Positions 6,310 to 16,708 are shown, counted from the stretch's first letter. The stretch: 64,000 nt of DNA from Paenibacillus sp. ACRRX (GCF_022346885.1 NZ_JAKRNK010000012.1:31050-95049), one strand, 5' to 3'. The notes: generated from the letters alone by a model not told the origin. Made by a program: numbers and translations.

Positions 6310-7483
6310 AGAGGGTATAAAGTGGCTTTACAAGTATTATGGTGAATTAGATCCATCCACCGGAAAGCGAAAACCCTCAACAAAGCGTGGATTTAATACA
6401 AAAAAAGAAGCTCAACTGCATGCTGCTCAAACCGAAAAGGAAATTATTGAAGGTTCATTTTTATTACCGTCTGTTAATCCCACATACGGCGAAGTATACA
6501 AACAGTGGTATAAAATATACGAAAAAAAAGTGAAAGCTCCCACATTAAAAACAGCTACTTCGAAATTTTCTAATCATGTTCTACCCTTTTTTGAGAAATT
6601 AAAAATTAAGGAGATAACCAAATCTTATTGTCAAGACGTGATAAATCAAGTGGCAGAAAAAATTAAGTCAGCAAATGAAATTAAGATGTACGCAGATCAA
6701 ATTTTTAAATATGCAGTTAGCATGGAGATAATTAGAGATACTCCCATGAAGCACGTCATAGTCCCAACACCAAAGGATGAATACATCCCCGATGACGATG
6801 ACACCAGAAATTACTGGGAAAAAGAAGAAGTAAAAAATTTTCTGACAATAGCAAAAAACAATTTGAATTTTATTGACTATTTATTGTTTCACCTTCTTAT
6901 ATACACAGGTGGCAGAAAAGGAGAAGTACTTGCTTTAAAATGGTCTGACATAAACGTTAAGAATCAGACGATTCGTTTTAATAAGACACTTTATTTTGAG
7001 GATGATAATTTTTATCTTATCACCCCCAAAACGGCTGCTTCTAAGCGTTTGATTAGCATTGATGATGCAACAGTCCAAATGTTAAAAAAGTGGCGTACAG
7101 AGAATTCTACGATCTCTGACAACGTGGTAGAATTAAAAGATAAATTTATTTTCTCAAGATTTGACGGTTTACCATATAGGTTAGCTTATCCAAATGATAA
7201 ACTTGATTCGATAATAGAAAACCACGATCTATACAGTATCACTGTACATGGTCTAAGGCACACTCATGCATCCATCCTGTTTGCAGCAGGAGCTACTATG
7301 AAAGAAGTTCAAGTACGACTTGGACACTCTGACATCAAAATGACCATGAACATTTACACTCACGTTACAAAGGCGGTAAAAGAACAAACTGCCAATAAGT
7401 TTAAGCTATTTATGGAGGATGACGACGATTACGAAGTTAAAAATGGTCAAAATATGGTCACGACCAAAAAAATAGCAAAATAA
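6281..7483 (+). CDS. int: Tyrosine-family site-specific integrase
   Basis: A 400-residue phage/ICE-type integrase catalysing integration and excision of the element. It has an AP2-like arm-binding domain (about 1-55), a SAM-like core-binding domain (about 65-160) and the catalytic domain. Active-site residues visible are Arg in TGGRKGEVLAL, Lys in the TPKTAASKRL hairpin, HGLRH, the later LGHSD histidine, and the Tyr nucleophile in MNIYTHV. The start has GGAGG at 8 bases and overlaps the preceding small gene. The stop codon falls inside the rpsI terminator, putting the gene immediately next to the probable attachment site. Confidence 0.95.
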   Translation: MASYQKYKTKEGIKWLYKYYGELDPSTGKRKPSTKRGFNTKKEAQLHAAQTEKEIIEGSFLLPSVNPTYGEVYKQWYKIYEKKVKAPTLKTATSKFSNHVLPFFEKLKIKEITKSYCQDVINQVAEKIKSANEIKMYADQIFKYAVSMEIIRDTPMKHVIVPTPKDEYIPDDDDTRNYWEKEEVKNFLTIAKNNLNFIDYLLFHLLIYTGGRKGEVLALKWSDINVKNQTIRFNKTLYFEDDNFYLITPKTAASKRLISIDDATVQMLKKWRTENSTISDNVVELKDKFIFSRFDGLPYRLAYPNDKLDSIIENHDLYSITVHGLRHTHASILFAAGATMKEVQVRLGHSDIKMTMNIYTHVTKAVKEQTANKFKLFMEDDDDYEVKNGQNMVTTKKIAK

Positions 7484-7486
7484 AAG

Positions 7487-7512
7487 CCCCGAACCAAAAA
7501 GGTTCGAGGCTG
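7487..7512 (-). terminator. rpsI intrinsic terminator
   Basis: On the minus strand GCCTCGAACC and GGTTCGGGGC form a 10-bp stem (one G-T pair) with a TTTTT loop, followed by TTTTATTTT. It ends the truA/rplM-rpsI transcript. The T-run overlaps the convergent integrase stop codon, so this stem is also at the element-chromosome boundary. Confidence 0.8.
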
Positions 7513-7535
7513 CAATCCCTTGTAGGGCAAGGGTC

Positions 7536-7928
7536 TTAACGTTTCGAGAATTGTGGCGCGCGACGAGCTGCTTTAAGACCGTATTTCTTACGCTCTTTCA
7601 TACGTGGGTCGCGAGTCAAGAATCCAGCTTTTTTCAATGCTGGACGAAGTTCTGGGTCTGCTTTAAGCAATGCACGGGAAATCCCGTGACGAATTGCGCC
7701 AGCTTGGCCGGAGATACCGCCGCCATGAGCCAACACCAACACGTCGTACTTGCCGACTGTCTCTGTGAGGTTCAATGGTTGCTTAACGATAAGTTTCAAA
7801 GTCTCCAAACCGAAGTATTCGTTAAGGTCACGTTTATTGATAACGATGCGGCCTTCACCTGGTACGAGGCGAACACGCGCTACGGAATGCTTACGACGAC
7901 CTGTCCCATAGTATTGTACTTGTGCCAT
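7536..7928 (-). CDS. rpsI: 30S ribosomal protein S9
   Basis: 130 residues, starting [23 protein letters not shown] and ending with the basic tail PQFSKR whose last residues contact P-site tRNA in the ribosome. Length and sequence are complete, so integration of the adjacent element restored or left intact the 3' end. It follows rplM after a short gap, the conserved L13-S9 pair. The 3' end of rpsI is an integration hot spot for mobile elements in streptococci, which fits the integrase located next to it here. Confidence 0.98.
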   Translation of the reverse strand: MAQVQYYGTGRRKHSVARVRLVPGEGRIVINKRDLNEYFGLETLKLIVKQPLNLTETVGKYDVLVLAHGGGISGQAGAIRHGISRALLKADPELRPALKKAGFLTRDPRMKERKKYGLKAARRAPQFSKR

Positions 7929-7948
7929 GGTACTGTCCTCCCTTTCGA

Positions 7949-8386
7949 TTATCCGCGAAGTTCGTAAACTTCAGGTTGTTGTGCTTGATGTGGATGTACT
8001 GCGCCTGCATAAGCTTTAACACGAAGCTTCATTCTGTTGCCCATGCGTGTCTTAGGCAACATGCCTTGAACAGCGAGTTCAACCATGCGCTCAGGTTTGT
8101 TGTTCAACATTTCTTGAGCGCTTGTCACTTTCAAACCACCTGGATGCATCGAGTGACGGTAGTACATTTTGTTTTGCAATTTCTTACCTGTTAACACAAC
8201 TTTGTCAACGTTGATGATGACAACAAAGTCACCGCCGTCAACGTGTGGTGTGAAAGTAGGTTTGTGTTTGCCGCGGATCAGTGCCGCAGCTTCGGAAGCG
8301 AGACGACCAAGCGTCTTGCCTTCTGCATCGATAACGAACCATTTGCGTTCAACATCAGCTGGTTTCGCCATGTAAGTGGTACGCAT
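7949..8386 (-). CDS. rplM: 50S ribosomal protein L13
   Basis: 145 residues, an early-assembly protein of the large subunit. Diagnostic stretches are [34 protein letters not shown] and [10 protein letters not shown]. It is the first gene of the L13-S9 pair and is preceded by a spacer with an extended stem (8414-8472) that probably is the L13 autoregulatory leader. A GAGGAGGAAG ribosome binding site precedes the ATG. Confidence 0.98.
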   Translation of the reverse strand: MRTTYMAKPADVERKWFVIDAEGKTLGRLASEAAALIRGKHKPTFTPHVDGGDFVVIINVDKVVLTGKKLQNKMYYRHSMHPGGLKVTSAQEMLNNKPERMVELAVQGMLPKTRMGNRMKLRVKAYAGAVHPHQAQQPEVYELRG

Positions 8387-8413
8387 GAAACTTCCTCCTC
8401 TGGTGAATATGCT

Positions 8414-8472
8414 GCATTTGAAAGTGTCAGCTCAGCATCATGTGTAATGACACTGCAGCACTTTCAAACTGC
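8414..8472 (-). promoter_or_regulatory. Probable L13 leader (autoregulatory RNA)
   Basis: Upstream of rplM the minus-strand RNA forms a long stem: GCAGTTTGAAAGTG pairs with CACTTTCAAATGC (one bulge), and inside it AGTGTCA pairs with TGACACT. Firmicute L13 leaders occupy this position and bind the protein product. I assign it by position and structure; I cannot check it against the Rfam model. Confidence 0.45.
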
Positions 8473-8644
8473 GGTATTCGCAATGCTGTATATATCGTTC
8501 AAGTCATATGTTACATTTGATTATTAGGTTCTAGACAGTAATGTAATTTCTTTATTGGGGGCCGTGGGAAGCCATAAAGAAACACATTTGTTATTGTACA
8601 ATAATAAGGGCTTTTACGCAAGTTGTTTTTCGAAAAAAGAAACG

Positions 8645-9421
8645 CTACAGACGCTCTTCCCCGCCGTAATCAATACTCCATAACATAAGACCGTGAGACA
8701 TTGCAGTAGGACCTGCTGCTCCGCGATCACATGCGGCTAAAATACCCGGAATTGCTTCCGGTAATATCTTACCTCTGCCCACTACGAGTAAAGTACCTGC
8801 AATAATGCGCACCATATTATATAGAAACCCATTGCCTGTGACAAATAAATGATATCTGCCGCGTCCTGGCTCACCGCTCTGGCTCGGCTCATACTCCATC
8901 CACGCCTGATATATCGTGCGTACGTGAATCTGCTTTGTCGATTTCGGCGAAGCGAAAGACGTAAAGTCATGCTCTCCTTCCAAATGCTTAAGAGCTGCAC
9001 GCATCGGTTCCAGTTGTAGGCGTCCCGGATGATGAAACTCATAATGGCGTTGGAACAGATCCGGAATACGTTCTGACAGAATGGAGTAACGATACGTCTT
9101 TCGTTTAGCCGAGTAACGGGCATGAAAGTCCATGGGCGCTTCCCAAGCATCCTTAATGACAATGTCACGAGGAAGTCTAGAATTCATCGCCAAGGCCCAC
9201 CGCTCAATTGGGATAGCGGAGGTCGTAATAAAATTAAACACTTGCCCCTGCGCATGAACACCGGCATCTGTACGGCCTGAAGCCGTAATAACGACATGTT
9301 CTTCGGTCAGCATGGCAATCGCTTTTTCAATACGCCCTTGAATGGTATCCAATTCTGGCTGCGACTGAAAGCCGCAGTACGCAGTTCCGTCGTAAGCAAC
9401 GGTCATCCCTATATTTCGCAT
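8645..9421 (-). CDS. truA: tRNA pseudouridine(38-40) synthase TruA
   Basis: 258 residues. TruA isomerises uridines 38-40 in the anticodon arm of many tRNAs. The catalytic Asp is in the motif ASGRTDAGVHA, and FHARYSAKRKTYRY and GNGFLYNMVRIIAGTL are further family signatures. The start follows a GGAGG site. In Bacillus truA is preceded by ECF transporter genes after rplQ; here it follows rplQ after only 183 bases that contain a terminator, so it may be transcribed from its own promoter or by read-through. About 260 bases separate it from rplM. Confidence 0.97.
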   Translation of the reverse strand: MRNIGMTVAYDGTAYCGFQSQPELDTIQGRIEKAIAMLTEEHVVITASGRTDAGVHAQGQVFNFITTSAIPIERWALAMNSRLPRDIVIKDAWEAPMDFHARYSAKRKTYRYSILSERIPDLFQRHYEFHHPGRLQLEPMRAALKHLEGEHDFTSFASPKSTKQIHVRTIYQAWMEYEPSQSGEPGRGRYHLFVTGNGFLYNMVRIIAGTLLVVGRGKILPEAIPGILAACDRGAAGPTAMSHGLMLWSIDYGGEERL

Positions 9422-9529
9422 GCTAACCTCCGTGACGTACGATAGAATGGCTCTAGAAAAGCACGTTCTATCTCAGACGGTAAATCGTAGTAAGTCGAGC
9501 TTAATTGGCATAACCGCAAGATCCCGACA

Positions 9530-9561
9530 AAAAGAAAAGCTCCTCAAGGGGAGCCTTCTTC
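9530..9561 (-). terminator. Terminator after rplQ
   Basis: The minus strand reads AAGGCTCC-CCTT-GAGGAGCTT followed by TTCTTTTTG, a short GC stem with a T-rich tail directly after the rplQ stop. It probably ends the S10-spc-alpha transcript, at least in part. Confidence 0.65.
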
Positions 9562-9604
9562 CACACTGCTCACACAGTGTTATATCGTGTGTACCGTGTC
9601 GTAA

Positions 9605-9970
9605 TTACGCGCGGTCAACGAGTTCCAAGTACACCATAGGCGCTGAATCGCCACGGCGAGGACCAAGTTTCAAGATACGCGTATATCCGCCCGGACGCTC
9701 TGCATAACGAGGTGCAAGCTCCGAGAACAGCTTTTGGATAGCGTCTTTCTCCCCATCAACTGTTTCACGACGTACGAATGCTGCCACTTGACGACGAGCG
9801 TGCAAGTCACCGCGCTTCGCTTTAGTGATCAACTTTTCAGCAATCGAACGAACTTCTTTCGCTTTAGCTTCAGTTGTTTGAATGCGCTCATACAAGAACA
9901 AGTCGGTTACCAAGTCACGGAATAACGCTTTACGCGCGCTGGAATCACGACCCAATTTTTGATATGCCAT
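9605..9970 (-). CDS. rplQ: 50S ribosomal protein L17
   Basis: 121 residues of the large-subunit protein that lines the polypeptide exit region. Recognised by [19 protein letters not shown], the basic [24 protein letters not shown] and [15 protein letters not shown]. It is the last gene of the alpha operon, 34 bases after rpoA, and is followed by a terminator rather than by the ECF transporter genes seen at this place in Bacillus. Confidence 0.98.
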   Translation of the reverse strand: MAYQKLGRDSSARKALFRDLVTDLFLYERIQTTEAKAKEVRSIAEKLITKAKRGDLHARRQVAAFVRRETVDGEKDAIQKLFSELAPRYAERPGGYTRILKLGPRRGDSAPMVYLELVDRA

Positions 9971-10003
9971 TGTAGTTTCCCCTCCTTCTAAGACAAGTCC
10001 CGT

Positions 10004-10948
10004 TTAGTCTTCCATTCTCAGGCCCAAACCAAGTTCTTCGAGCTTTTCTTGAACTTCTTCCAAAGACTTGCGGCCCAAGTTACGGACTTTCATCATGTCT
10101 TCTTCTGTTTTCGTAATCAGCTCTTGAACAGTGTTGATGCCTGCACGCTTCAAGCAGTTATAAGAACGAACAGAAAGATCAAGCTCTTCGATAGTCATCT
10201 CAAGTACTTTTTCTTTCTTATCTTCCTCTTTCTCCACCATGATTTCAGCGTCTTTTGCTTCGTCTGTCAGACCTACGAAGAGCATCAAATGCTCCGTCAA
10301 GATCTTCGCGCCGAGGCTCACCGCTTCTTCAGGGCGAATGCTGCCATCAGTCCATACTTCAAGCGTAAGCTTGTCATAGTTCGTCACTTGGCCTACACGC
10401 GTGTTCTCTACGCTATAGTTAACGCGGGAGATAGGCGTGTAGATGGAGTCAACAGGAATGACACCGATCGGTTGATCTTCATTCTTGTTGCGATCCGCAA
10501 GCACGAAGCCACGTCCACGATTCGCATAAATGCGCATGTGGAGTCTGGAACCTTGAGCGAGTGTTGCAATGCGGAGATCCGGGTTCAAAATTTCCACATC
10601 GCTGTCCGCACGGATGTCACCAGCCGTTACAACCCCTTCGCCATCCGCATCGATTTCGAGAATTTTCTCTTCATCGGAGTGGATTTTAAGCGACAGGGAT
10701 TTCAAGTTCAAGATAATTTCCGTTACGTCTTCGTAGACGCCTGGAATCGTCGAGAACTCGTGCAGTACACCGTCAATTTGAACGGATGTTACTGCAGCGC
10801 CTGGCAAAGAGGACAGCAAAATACGGCGCAGGGAGTTCCCTAGCGTTGTGCCGTAGCCGCGTTCAAGCGGCTCCACCACAAACTTGCCGTAAGTGCCTTC
10901 CTCATTGACATCAACGGTTTCGATTTTCGGCTTTTCGATCTCAATCAC
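10004..10948 (-). CDS. rpoA: DNA-directed RNA polymerase subunit alpha
   Basis: 314 residues. The N-terminal domain (1-230) dimerises and nucleates core enzyme assembly ([23 protein letters not shown] is the classic block); an acidic linker with KEEDKKEK leads to the C-terminal domain (about 250-314), which binds UP elements and activators through [16 protein letters not shown] and [10 protein letters not shown] gap of about 136 bases separates it from rpsK and contains a hairpin at 11053-11086. Confidence 0.99.
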   Translation of the reverse strand: MIEIEKPKIETVDVNEEGTYGKFVVEPLERGYGTTLGNSLRRILLSSLPGAAVTSVQIDGVLHEFSTIPGVYEDVTEIILNLKSLSLKIHSDEEKILEIDADGEGVVTAGDIRADSDVEILNPDLRIATLAQGSRLHMRIYANRGRGFVLADRNKNEDQPIGVIPVDSIYTPISRVNYSVENTRVGQVTNYDKLTLEVWTDGSIRPEEAVSLGAKILTEHLMLFVGLTDEAKDAEIMVEKEEDKKEKVLEMTIEELDLSVRSYNCLKRAGINTVQELITKTEEDMMKVRNLGRKSLEEVQEKLEELGLGLRMED

Positions 10949-11052
10949 TTGTATAACCCTCCTTCAAAACGTCGCTGGCGTTAACTTAGAAACACCTAAG
11001 GTCGGTCGATTCATGCAGTATGCCTAAACAACCATTATTACCAACAGGCGTA

Positions 11053-11086
11053 AGTTATATACGACATTTGAGTCGTGCGTATAACT
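11053..11086 (-). other. Intercistronic hairpin between rpsK and rpoA
   Basis: GTTATA-ACGAC pairs with GTCGT-TATAAC around a short loop at the very end of rpsK. No T-run follows, so it is not a normal terminator. It could protect or delimit the mRNA or serve as a translational control site. Confidence 0.45.
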
Positions 11087-11480
11087 ATACGCGACGACGT
11101 TTTGGCGGACGGCAGCCGTTGTGCGGGATTGGAGTTACGTCTTTAATGGAGCTAACTTCCAAACCTGCAGCTTGCAAGGAACGGATGGCAGCTTCACGGC
11201 CTGCGCCTGGGCCTTTAACCATTACTTCTACCGTCTTCATGCCATGTTCCATAGCTGCTTTCGCAGCTGTTTCTGCAGCCAATTGAGCGGCGAACGGAGT
11301 AGATTTACGTGAGCCTTTGAAGCCCGATCCACCTGAAGTCGCCCAAGAAATTGCATTACCGTGTGTATCCGTGATTGTTACAATCGTGTTGTTAAACGTG
11401 GAACGGATATGTGCCACACCAGTGTCAATATTTTTGCGATCACGACGTTTAGTACGTACTGCTTTTTTCGGTTTAGCCAT
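11085..11480 (-). CDS. rpsK: 30S ribosomal protein S11
   Basis: 131 residues, a platform protein of the small subunit contacting mRNA in the E-site region. Signatures are [38 protein letters not shown] and the arginine-rich end [11 protein letters not shown]. It lies 16 bases after rpsM in the conserved rpmJ-rpsM-rpsK-rpoA-rplQ order. Confidence 0.98.
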   Translation of the reverse strand: MAKPKKAVRTKRRDRKNIDTGVAHIRSTFNNTIVTITDTHGNAISWATSGGSGFKGSRKSTPFAAQLAAETAAKAAMEHGMKTVEVMVKGPGAGREAAIRSLQAAGLEVSSIKDVTPIPHNGCRPPKRRRV

Positions 11481-11496
11481 TGCTACTTATCCCTCC

Positions 11497-11865
11497 TTAC
11501 TTCTTCTTATTAGCTACCGTACGACGAGGACCTTTGCGTGTACGAGCATTAGTCTTAGTACGTTGTCCGCGAACAGGCAAGCCACGGCGATGACGGATAC
11601 CACGATAGCATCCAATCTCAACCAAACGCTTGATGTTCAAAGAAATTTCACGGCGAAGGTCACCTTCAACCTTAACCTTTTTGTCGATTGCTTCACGGAT
11701 TGCGTTAACTTCTTCTTCCGTCAAGTCACGAACGCGAGTATCTTTGTTTACGCCAGTTTCCGCGATGATTTTTTGAGAAGTAGTCTTCCCAATACCAAAA
11801 ATGTATGTTAAGGCGATCTCAACGCGTTTATCACGTGGCAAGTCTACACCAGCTATACGAGCCAT
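11497..11865 (-). CDS. rpsM: 30S ribosomal protein S13
   Basis: 122 residues, the head protein that forms inter-subunit bridges and touches P-site tRNA. Recognised by [20 protein letters not shown], the H2TH fold, and [19 protein letters not shown] with a basic C-terminal tail. It follows rpmJ closely in the alpha operon. Confidence 0.98.
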   Translation of the reverse strand: MARIAGVDLPRDKRVEIALTYIFGIGKTTSQKIIAETGVNKDTRVRDLTEEEVNAIREAIDKKVKVEGDLRREISLNIKRLVEIGCYRGIRHRRGLPVRGQRTKTNARTRKGPRRTVANKKK

Positions 11866-11883
11866 TAACGCTACACCCCCTTC

Positions 11884-12015
<132 letters not shown>

Positions 12016-12095
12016 CTAAAGTTGCACACGTCAAACCGCTTTCGATATACCGGACGGTTTGCAAGGCATTGCAAGCGCCCTTCGAGTTCCGAGTG

Positions 12096-12317
12096 CTATT
12101 TTCGATAAGTGATGCGACCTTTGCTCAAATCGTATGGCGACAGCTGTACGACCACTTTGTCCCCAGTAAGGATACGGATGAAATGCATCCGCAGCTTTCC
12201 GGAAACATGGGCAAGAATTTGGTGTCCATTTTCAAGTTCAACTCTAAATGTCGCATTTGGCAACGGCTCAATTACCGTGCCTTCAACTTCAATCACATCT
12301 TCCTTAGCCAACGTCAT
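12096..12317 (-). CDS. infA: Translation initiation factor IF-1
   Basis: 73 residues, an OB-fold (S1-like) protein that binds the A site of the 30S subunit during initiation. The sequence [37 protein letters not shown] and [10 protein letters not shown] is nearly invariant in Firmicutes. The start overlaps the stop of the KOW-protein gene (ATGA), pointing to translational coupling. Confidence 0.98.
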   Translation of the reverse strand: MTLAKEDVIEVEGTVIEPLPNATFRVELENGHQILAHVSGKLRMHFIRILTGDKVVVQLSPYDLSKGRITYRK

Positions 12318-12625
12318 TCTCCTTTCTGATTACCATTTGCAGCGGCCAGTTGCTCCGTGTATTTTGCAATAACATAGCGTAGCTTACTGTTTGTGACCCG
12401 TCCGCTTTCCTTTAAACTATCGACAACTTCATGGCTTATCGCCTCGTGCAACTCCAAATGAAGCAAGTTTTTACGTTTCGGCTGGTCAAACTTTCGTTTG
12501 TCCCCATCCGCTATGTTAACGTATCGCGAAGGCTCCACACCAACAATGATGGCAAGCTTGCCTTCACCGCGGCCCTGAAGCACCTTAACGAACTGGCCGA
12601 GCTGCGGGTTCGGAATGCTGCTCAT
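12314..12625 (-). CDS. KOW-domain RNA-binding protein (YbzG-like)
   Basis: 103 residues. The N-terminal part [20 protein letters not shown] has the KOW-type beta strand and GRGEGK loop seen in L14e/L24-like RNA-binding proteins. It lies between map and infA exactly where Bacillus has ybzG. The start was taken at the ATG at 12625, which follows AGGTGA; a GTG at 12634 directly after the map stop is possible. The precise function is unsettled; a ribosome-associated role is inferred from the operon. Confidence 0.85.
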   Translation of the reverse strand: MSSIPNPQLGQFVKVLQGRGEGKLAIIVGVEPSRYVNIADGDKRKFDQPKRKNLLHLELHEAISHEVVDSLKESGRVTNSKLRYVIAKYTEQLAAANGNQKGE

Positions 12626-12634
12626 CCCAATCAC

Positions 12635-13387
12635 CTACTTCTCTAATGTCGTTAAGATTTCACAACCGTCCGGTGTTACAGCCACTGTATGCTCAAAATG
12701 AGCACACCATGTTCCGTCCACCGTTACAACCGTCCAGTTATCCGCGAGCGTCTTCACATAACGTTCCCCGATAACGACCATCGGCTCAATGGCGAGCGTC
12801 ATGCCCGGTTTGAGACGAGGTCCGCGATCCGGAGTGCCATAGTTCGGAATTTGCGGTTCTTCATGAAGATCCGCACCTACCCCGTGACCAACGTACTCAC
12901 GTACAACGGAAAAACCTGCATCCTCGATCACGCGTTCAATCGCATGGGATATCGTGTACAGGCGGACATCCGACTTGATAAGTTCAAGTCCGGCATAGAG
13001 CGAACGCTCCGTGACGTCGAGCAGCCGCTGAGCGGTGTCCGAAATCTTGCCGACTCCATACGTCCAAGCAGAGTCGCCATGGTATCCGCGATACTGCGCA
13101 CCGATGTCGATGCTAATGATGTCGCCTTCGTTTAAAATCCGATCGCCGGGAATGCCATGCACCAGCTCTTCATTCACTGATGCGCAAATGCTGCCGGAAA
13201 ATCCGTTGTAGCCTTTGAAAGAAGGGGTTGCCCCCTTACTGCGAATGAATTTGTCAGCGATGGCGTCAAGTTCCCGAGTTGTAATACCCGGCTTGACGGA
13301 GTTGGCCATGAGACGGTGCGTTTCCGCAACAATTCGCCCTGCTTCCCTCATGAAGCCTAATTCCACTTCGGACTTACAAATGATCAT
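12635..13387 (-). CDS. map: Methionine aminopeptidase, type Ia
   Basis: 250 residues. It removes the N-terminal Met from nascent proteins. Metal ligands are visible: Asp in IDIGAQ, Asp in HGDSAW, His in YVGHGVG, Glu in AIEPMV and Glu in AHFEHT. The substrate-binding His lies in ELVHGIPGD. There is no N-terminal extension, as expected for type Ia. It is encoded right after adk in the spc operon, 5 bases downstream. Confidence 0.98.
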   Translation of the reverse strand: MIICKSEVELGFMREAGRIVAETHRLMANSVKPGITTRELDAIADKFIRSKGATPSFKGYNGFSGSICASVNEELVHGIPGDRILNEGDIISIDIGAQYRGYHGDSAWTYGVGKISDTAQRLLDVTERSLYAGLELIKSDVRLYTISHAIERVIEDAGFSVVREYVGHGVGADLHEEPQIPNYGTPDRGPRLKPGMTLAIEPMVVIGERYVKTLADNWTVVTVDGTWCAHFEHTVAVTPDGCEILTTLEK

Positions 13388-13392
13388 TCGTT

Positions 13393-14043
<651 letters not shown>

Positions 14044-14138
14044 TCACTCCCTTTTTGGTAAGCATAGGCTTAACTTTCGTCGGAAGTGTTAATCTTTCGA
14101 TGGCATTCGTTAAGCCTCTGCTCTACAAGAAACAGCAC

Positions 14139-14180
14139 AATAGGTGCCGATGAGCCTTAACGGCTCTATCAGAACCTATT
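14139..14180 (-). other. Intercistronic hairpin between secY and adk
   Basis: AATAGGT pairs with ACCTATT and, inside it, GAGCC pairs with GGCTC, just after the secY stop. The following TGTGCTGTTTC is only weakly T-rich, so this may be a partial terminator or an mRNA end-protection stem that sets the secY/adk ratio. Confidence 0.45.
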
Positions 14181-14182
14181 GA

Positions 14183-15481
14183 CTATTTGTTGATAAAACC
14201 TTTGTAATGGCGTTTGATCAACTGGCTTTCGATCTGTTTCATCGTATCAAGTGCTACGCCGACAACGATGAGCAGCGCTGTACCACCAATTTGTACAGTT
14301 CGCGGCAATCCTGCCAGTGCTCCAAAGAACACTGGTATAACAGAAATTACGGCCAAGAAGAGTGCACCTGCAAGCGTGATACGAGACATTACACGTGTCA
14401 AGTACGTCGCTGTAGCTTTACCCGGACGAATGCCTGGGATATAGCCACCATTCTTTTTAAGTTGATCCGCCATTTGTTGCGGATTCATTTGAACGAACGT
14501 ATAGAAGAATGTGAAACCGACGATTAACAGCACGTACAGCACCATGCCAAGCGGCTTGTCGTAGTACATATTGTTAATCACCCAGTTAGCCCATGCTTTC
14601 CCCGTCCAGAACTGTGCTATTGTAATTGGGAACATCAATAGCGAAACCGCAAAGATGACCGGAATTACACCAGCACCATTCACTTTAAGCGGAATGTGCG
14701 TATTTTGTCCGCCGTACATTTTATTGCCGACGACACGTTTTGCGTATTGCACCGGAATCTTGCGGTTACCTTGCTGAATGTAGATAACCCCTACGATAAT
14801 AAATACGATGAATAGCGCAATTACAAGCATTTTGACAATGTTTAGGAAGAGCGATCCGTCGCCATTGACAAATTGCGATTGATAAATCTCACCCATATGT
14901 GTAGGTATTCCTGCCACGATACCGGCAAAGATTAAGATCGAGATGCCGTTGCCGACACCTTTCTCCGTAATTTGTTCACCAAGCCACATCAGAAACGCAG
15001 TTCCGGCCGTTAGAACAATGGCGATTACAATGTAATCTGTTAAAGTCGCGTTCGGAACCATTTGCAACCCGTACAAGCGGTTGAAGCCAATCGCTGTACC
15101 GAATGCTTGAATCAGACCCAGAATTATCGTTCCATAACGAGTAATTTGAGCTAACTTGCGTTTACCGACTTCACCTTCCTTCGCCCACTGTGCAAACCTC
15201 GGCACGACATCCATCGATAGAAGCTGCACAATAATCGATGCCGTGATATACGGCATGATTCCTAGTGCGAAGATAGAGAATTTGAATAACGCTCCCCCGG
15301 AGAACGTGTTCATGAGACTGAACAAGTCACTGCCTTGGTTGGTTGCCTCAAAGACCGATTTATCGACGCCGGGAACAGGAATAAATGACCCAACGCGATA
15401 GACGATCAAGATCATAAGCGTAAATAATATCTTACGTCTAAGATCTTCGACCCGCCATATATTCGATACGGTCTTAAACAT
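14183..15481 (-). CDS. secY: Protein translocase subunit SecY
   Basis: 432 residues, ten membrane spans, forming the protein-conducting channel of the Sec translocase together with SecE. Recognised by LRRKILFTLMILIVYRVGSF, the plug-region motif SDLFSLMNTFSGGALFKFSI and PGIRPGKATATYL. It starts one base into the rplO stop (TAATG), so the two genes are translationally coupled. Confidence 0.98.
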   Translation of the reverse strand: MFKTVSNIWRVEDLRRKILFTLMILIVYRVGSFIPVPGVDKSVFEATNQGSDLFSLMNTFSGGALFKFSIFALGIMPYITASIIVQLLSMDVVPRFAQWAKEGEVGKRKLAQITRYGTIILGLIQAFGTAIGFNRLYGLQMVPNATLTDYIVIAIVLTAGTAFLMWLGEQITEKGVGNGISILIFAGIVAGIPTHMGEIYQSQFVNGDGSLFLNIVKMLVIALFIVFIIVGVIYIQQGNRKIPVQYAKRVVGNKMYGGQNTHIPLKVNGAGVIPVIFAVSLLMFPITIAQFWTGKAWANWVINNMYYDKPLGMVLYVLLIVGFTFFYTFVQMNPQQMADQLKKNGGYIPGIRPGKATATYLTRVMSRITLAGALFLAVISVIPVFFGALAGLPRTVQIGGTALLIVVGVALDTMKQIESQLIKRHYKGFINK

Positions 15482-15921
15482 TAGATCACCTCGGATTTGC
15501 CGCCGGCAGCCTCGATCTTCTCTACCGCAGCTTGAGAGAACTTATTAGCCTTAACCGTAAGTTGAACAGACAAATCACCGTTACCCAAGATCTTAATACC
15601 GCTCAATGGGTTCTTGATGATGCCTTGTTCCATGAGCAATTCCGGAGTAACTTCTGTTCCAGCTGCAAAGCTGTTCAAGTCAGCTACGTTCAACACCGCA
15701 TACTCTTTACGAGTAGGATTGGTGAATCCGCGTTTAGGCAGACGACGGTACAGTGGGTTTTGACCGCCTTCAAAGCCCGGACGAACACCACCGCCGGAAC
15801 GAGCATTTTGACCTTTGTGACCGCGACCTGCAGTTTTACCGTTACCAGATGCAATACCGCGTCCTTTGCGGTAACGCTCCTCACGGGAACCAGGTGCTGG
15901 AGAAAGTTCATGTAACTTCAT
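15481..15921 (-). CDS. rplO: 50S ribosomal protein L15
   Basis: 146 residues. The glycine- and basic-rich N-terminus ([35 protein letters not shown]) and [17 protein letters not shown] are diagnostic. The ATG at 15921 gives the family length; a GTG four codons upstream is too close to the GGAGG site. The gene ends in overlap with secY. Confidence 0.97.
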   Translation of the reverse strand: MKLHELSPAPGSREERYRKGRGIASGNGKTAGRGHKGQNARSGGGVRPGFEGGQNPLYRRLPKRGFTNPTRKEYAVLNVADLNSFAAGTEVTPELLMEQGIIKNPLSGIKILGNGDLSVQLTVKANKFSQAAVEKIEAAGGKSEVI

Positions 15922-16011
15922 CGTTCGTCGCACCTCCTTAATTATTTATGCCGTTAATGTATTATAAGTTGTTTCATTGTGGTTGAACAAGTTGAAGCTA
16001 AGCTGCTTGGC

Positions 16012-16197
16012 TTAGCCTTCAATTTCTTCTACTTTAACCAAGTGATTCACTTGATTAACCATGCCACGAATCGCAGGGTTGTCATTTTGAACAACCGTCT
16101 GATTCATCTTACGCAGGCCCAAAGTGTTCACCGTCTTACGCTGATTCTCTGGACGACCGATCAGACTGCGAACGAGGGTAATCTGCAATTTTGCCAT
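16012..16197 (-). CDS. rpmD: 50S ribosomal protein L30
   Basis: 61 residues: [33 protein letters not shown] and a short acidic end. It lies 13 bases after rpsE and before rplO in the spc operon, as in most Firmicutes. Confidence 0.97.
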   Translation of the reverse strand: MAKLQITLVRSLIGRPENQRKTVNTLGLRKMNQTVVQNDNPAIRGMVNQVNHLVKVEEIEG

Positions 16198-16210
16198 CGT
16201 AGTCCCCTCC

Positions 16211-16708
16211 TTATCCTAACAGTTCCTCAACGGATTTGCCACGCAACTTCGCTACTTGTTCTGCCGTTTTCAGACGAGACAGACCTTCAAGCGTAGCATT
16301 TACCATGTTCATTGAGTTAGAAGAGCCAAGCGATTTTGTCAAGATATCGCCTACACCAGCCAACTCCAACACGGCACGAACCGGGCCGCCAGCGATAACC
16401 CCAGTACCTTCGGAAGCTGGTTTCAAGAGCACTTTACCAGCGCCAAAGCTTCCAGTTACCAAGTGAGGGATTGTCGTATTGACGAAAGGAACATGAATGA
16501 GATTTTTCTTAGCATCGTCGATGCCTTTGCGGATAGCGTCAGGAACCTCGGAAGCTTTACCGATGCCAGCGCCTACCCAGCCTTTGCCGTCTCCGACAAC
16601 AACGAGTGCACTAAAGCTAAAACGACGTCCGCCTTTTACGACTTTAGACACACGATTGATTTGAACAACTTTTTCAGACAGTTCTAACGTGTTTGGATCA
16701 ACTCGCAA
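16211..16708 (-). CDS. rpsE: 30S ribosomal protein S5
   Basis: 165 residues, a decoding-fidelity protein at the mRNA entry tunnel. The dsRBD-like block [19 protein letters not shown] and GNGKGWVGxG-type sequence ([20 protein letters not shown]) are present, with the C-terminal [16 protein letters not shown]. The codons around the spectinomycin loop (VVKGG) look wild type. Confidence 0.98.
   Translation of the reverse strand: MRVDPNTLELSEKVVQINRVSKVVKGGRRFSFSALVVVGDGKGWVGAGIGKASEVPDAIRKGIDDAKKNLIHVPFVNTTIPHLVTGSFGAGKVLLKPASEGTGVIAGGPVRAVLELAGVGDILTKSLGSSNSMNMVNATLEGLSRLKTAEQVAKLRGKSVEELLG

Larger units (their letters stand above)
1..7500. mobile_element. Integrated prophage-like element, right part (left end outside window)
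   Basis: The first 7.5 kb is clearly more AT-rich than the flanking ribosomal genes and holds phage-type genes: a divergent repressor/Cro pair, an ImmA-like peptidase, a tyrosine integrase, a replisome organizer, a helicase loader and a DnaB-like helicase. The integrase gene ends about 50 bases from the rpsI stop codon, which places the right attachment site at or just beyond the 3' end of rpsI. The other end lies left of the window, so total size and the presence of structural or conjugation genes cannot be judged. It may be a prophage, a satellite or an integrative plasmid-like element. Confidence 0.85.
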
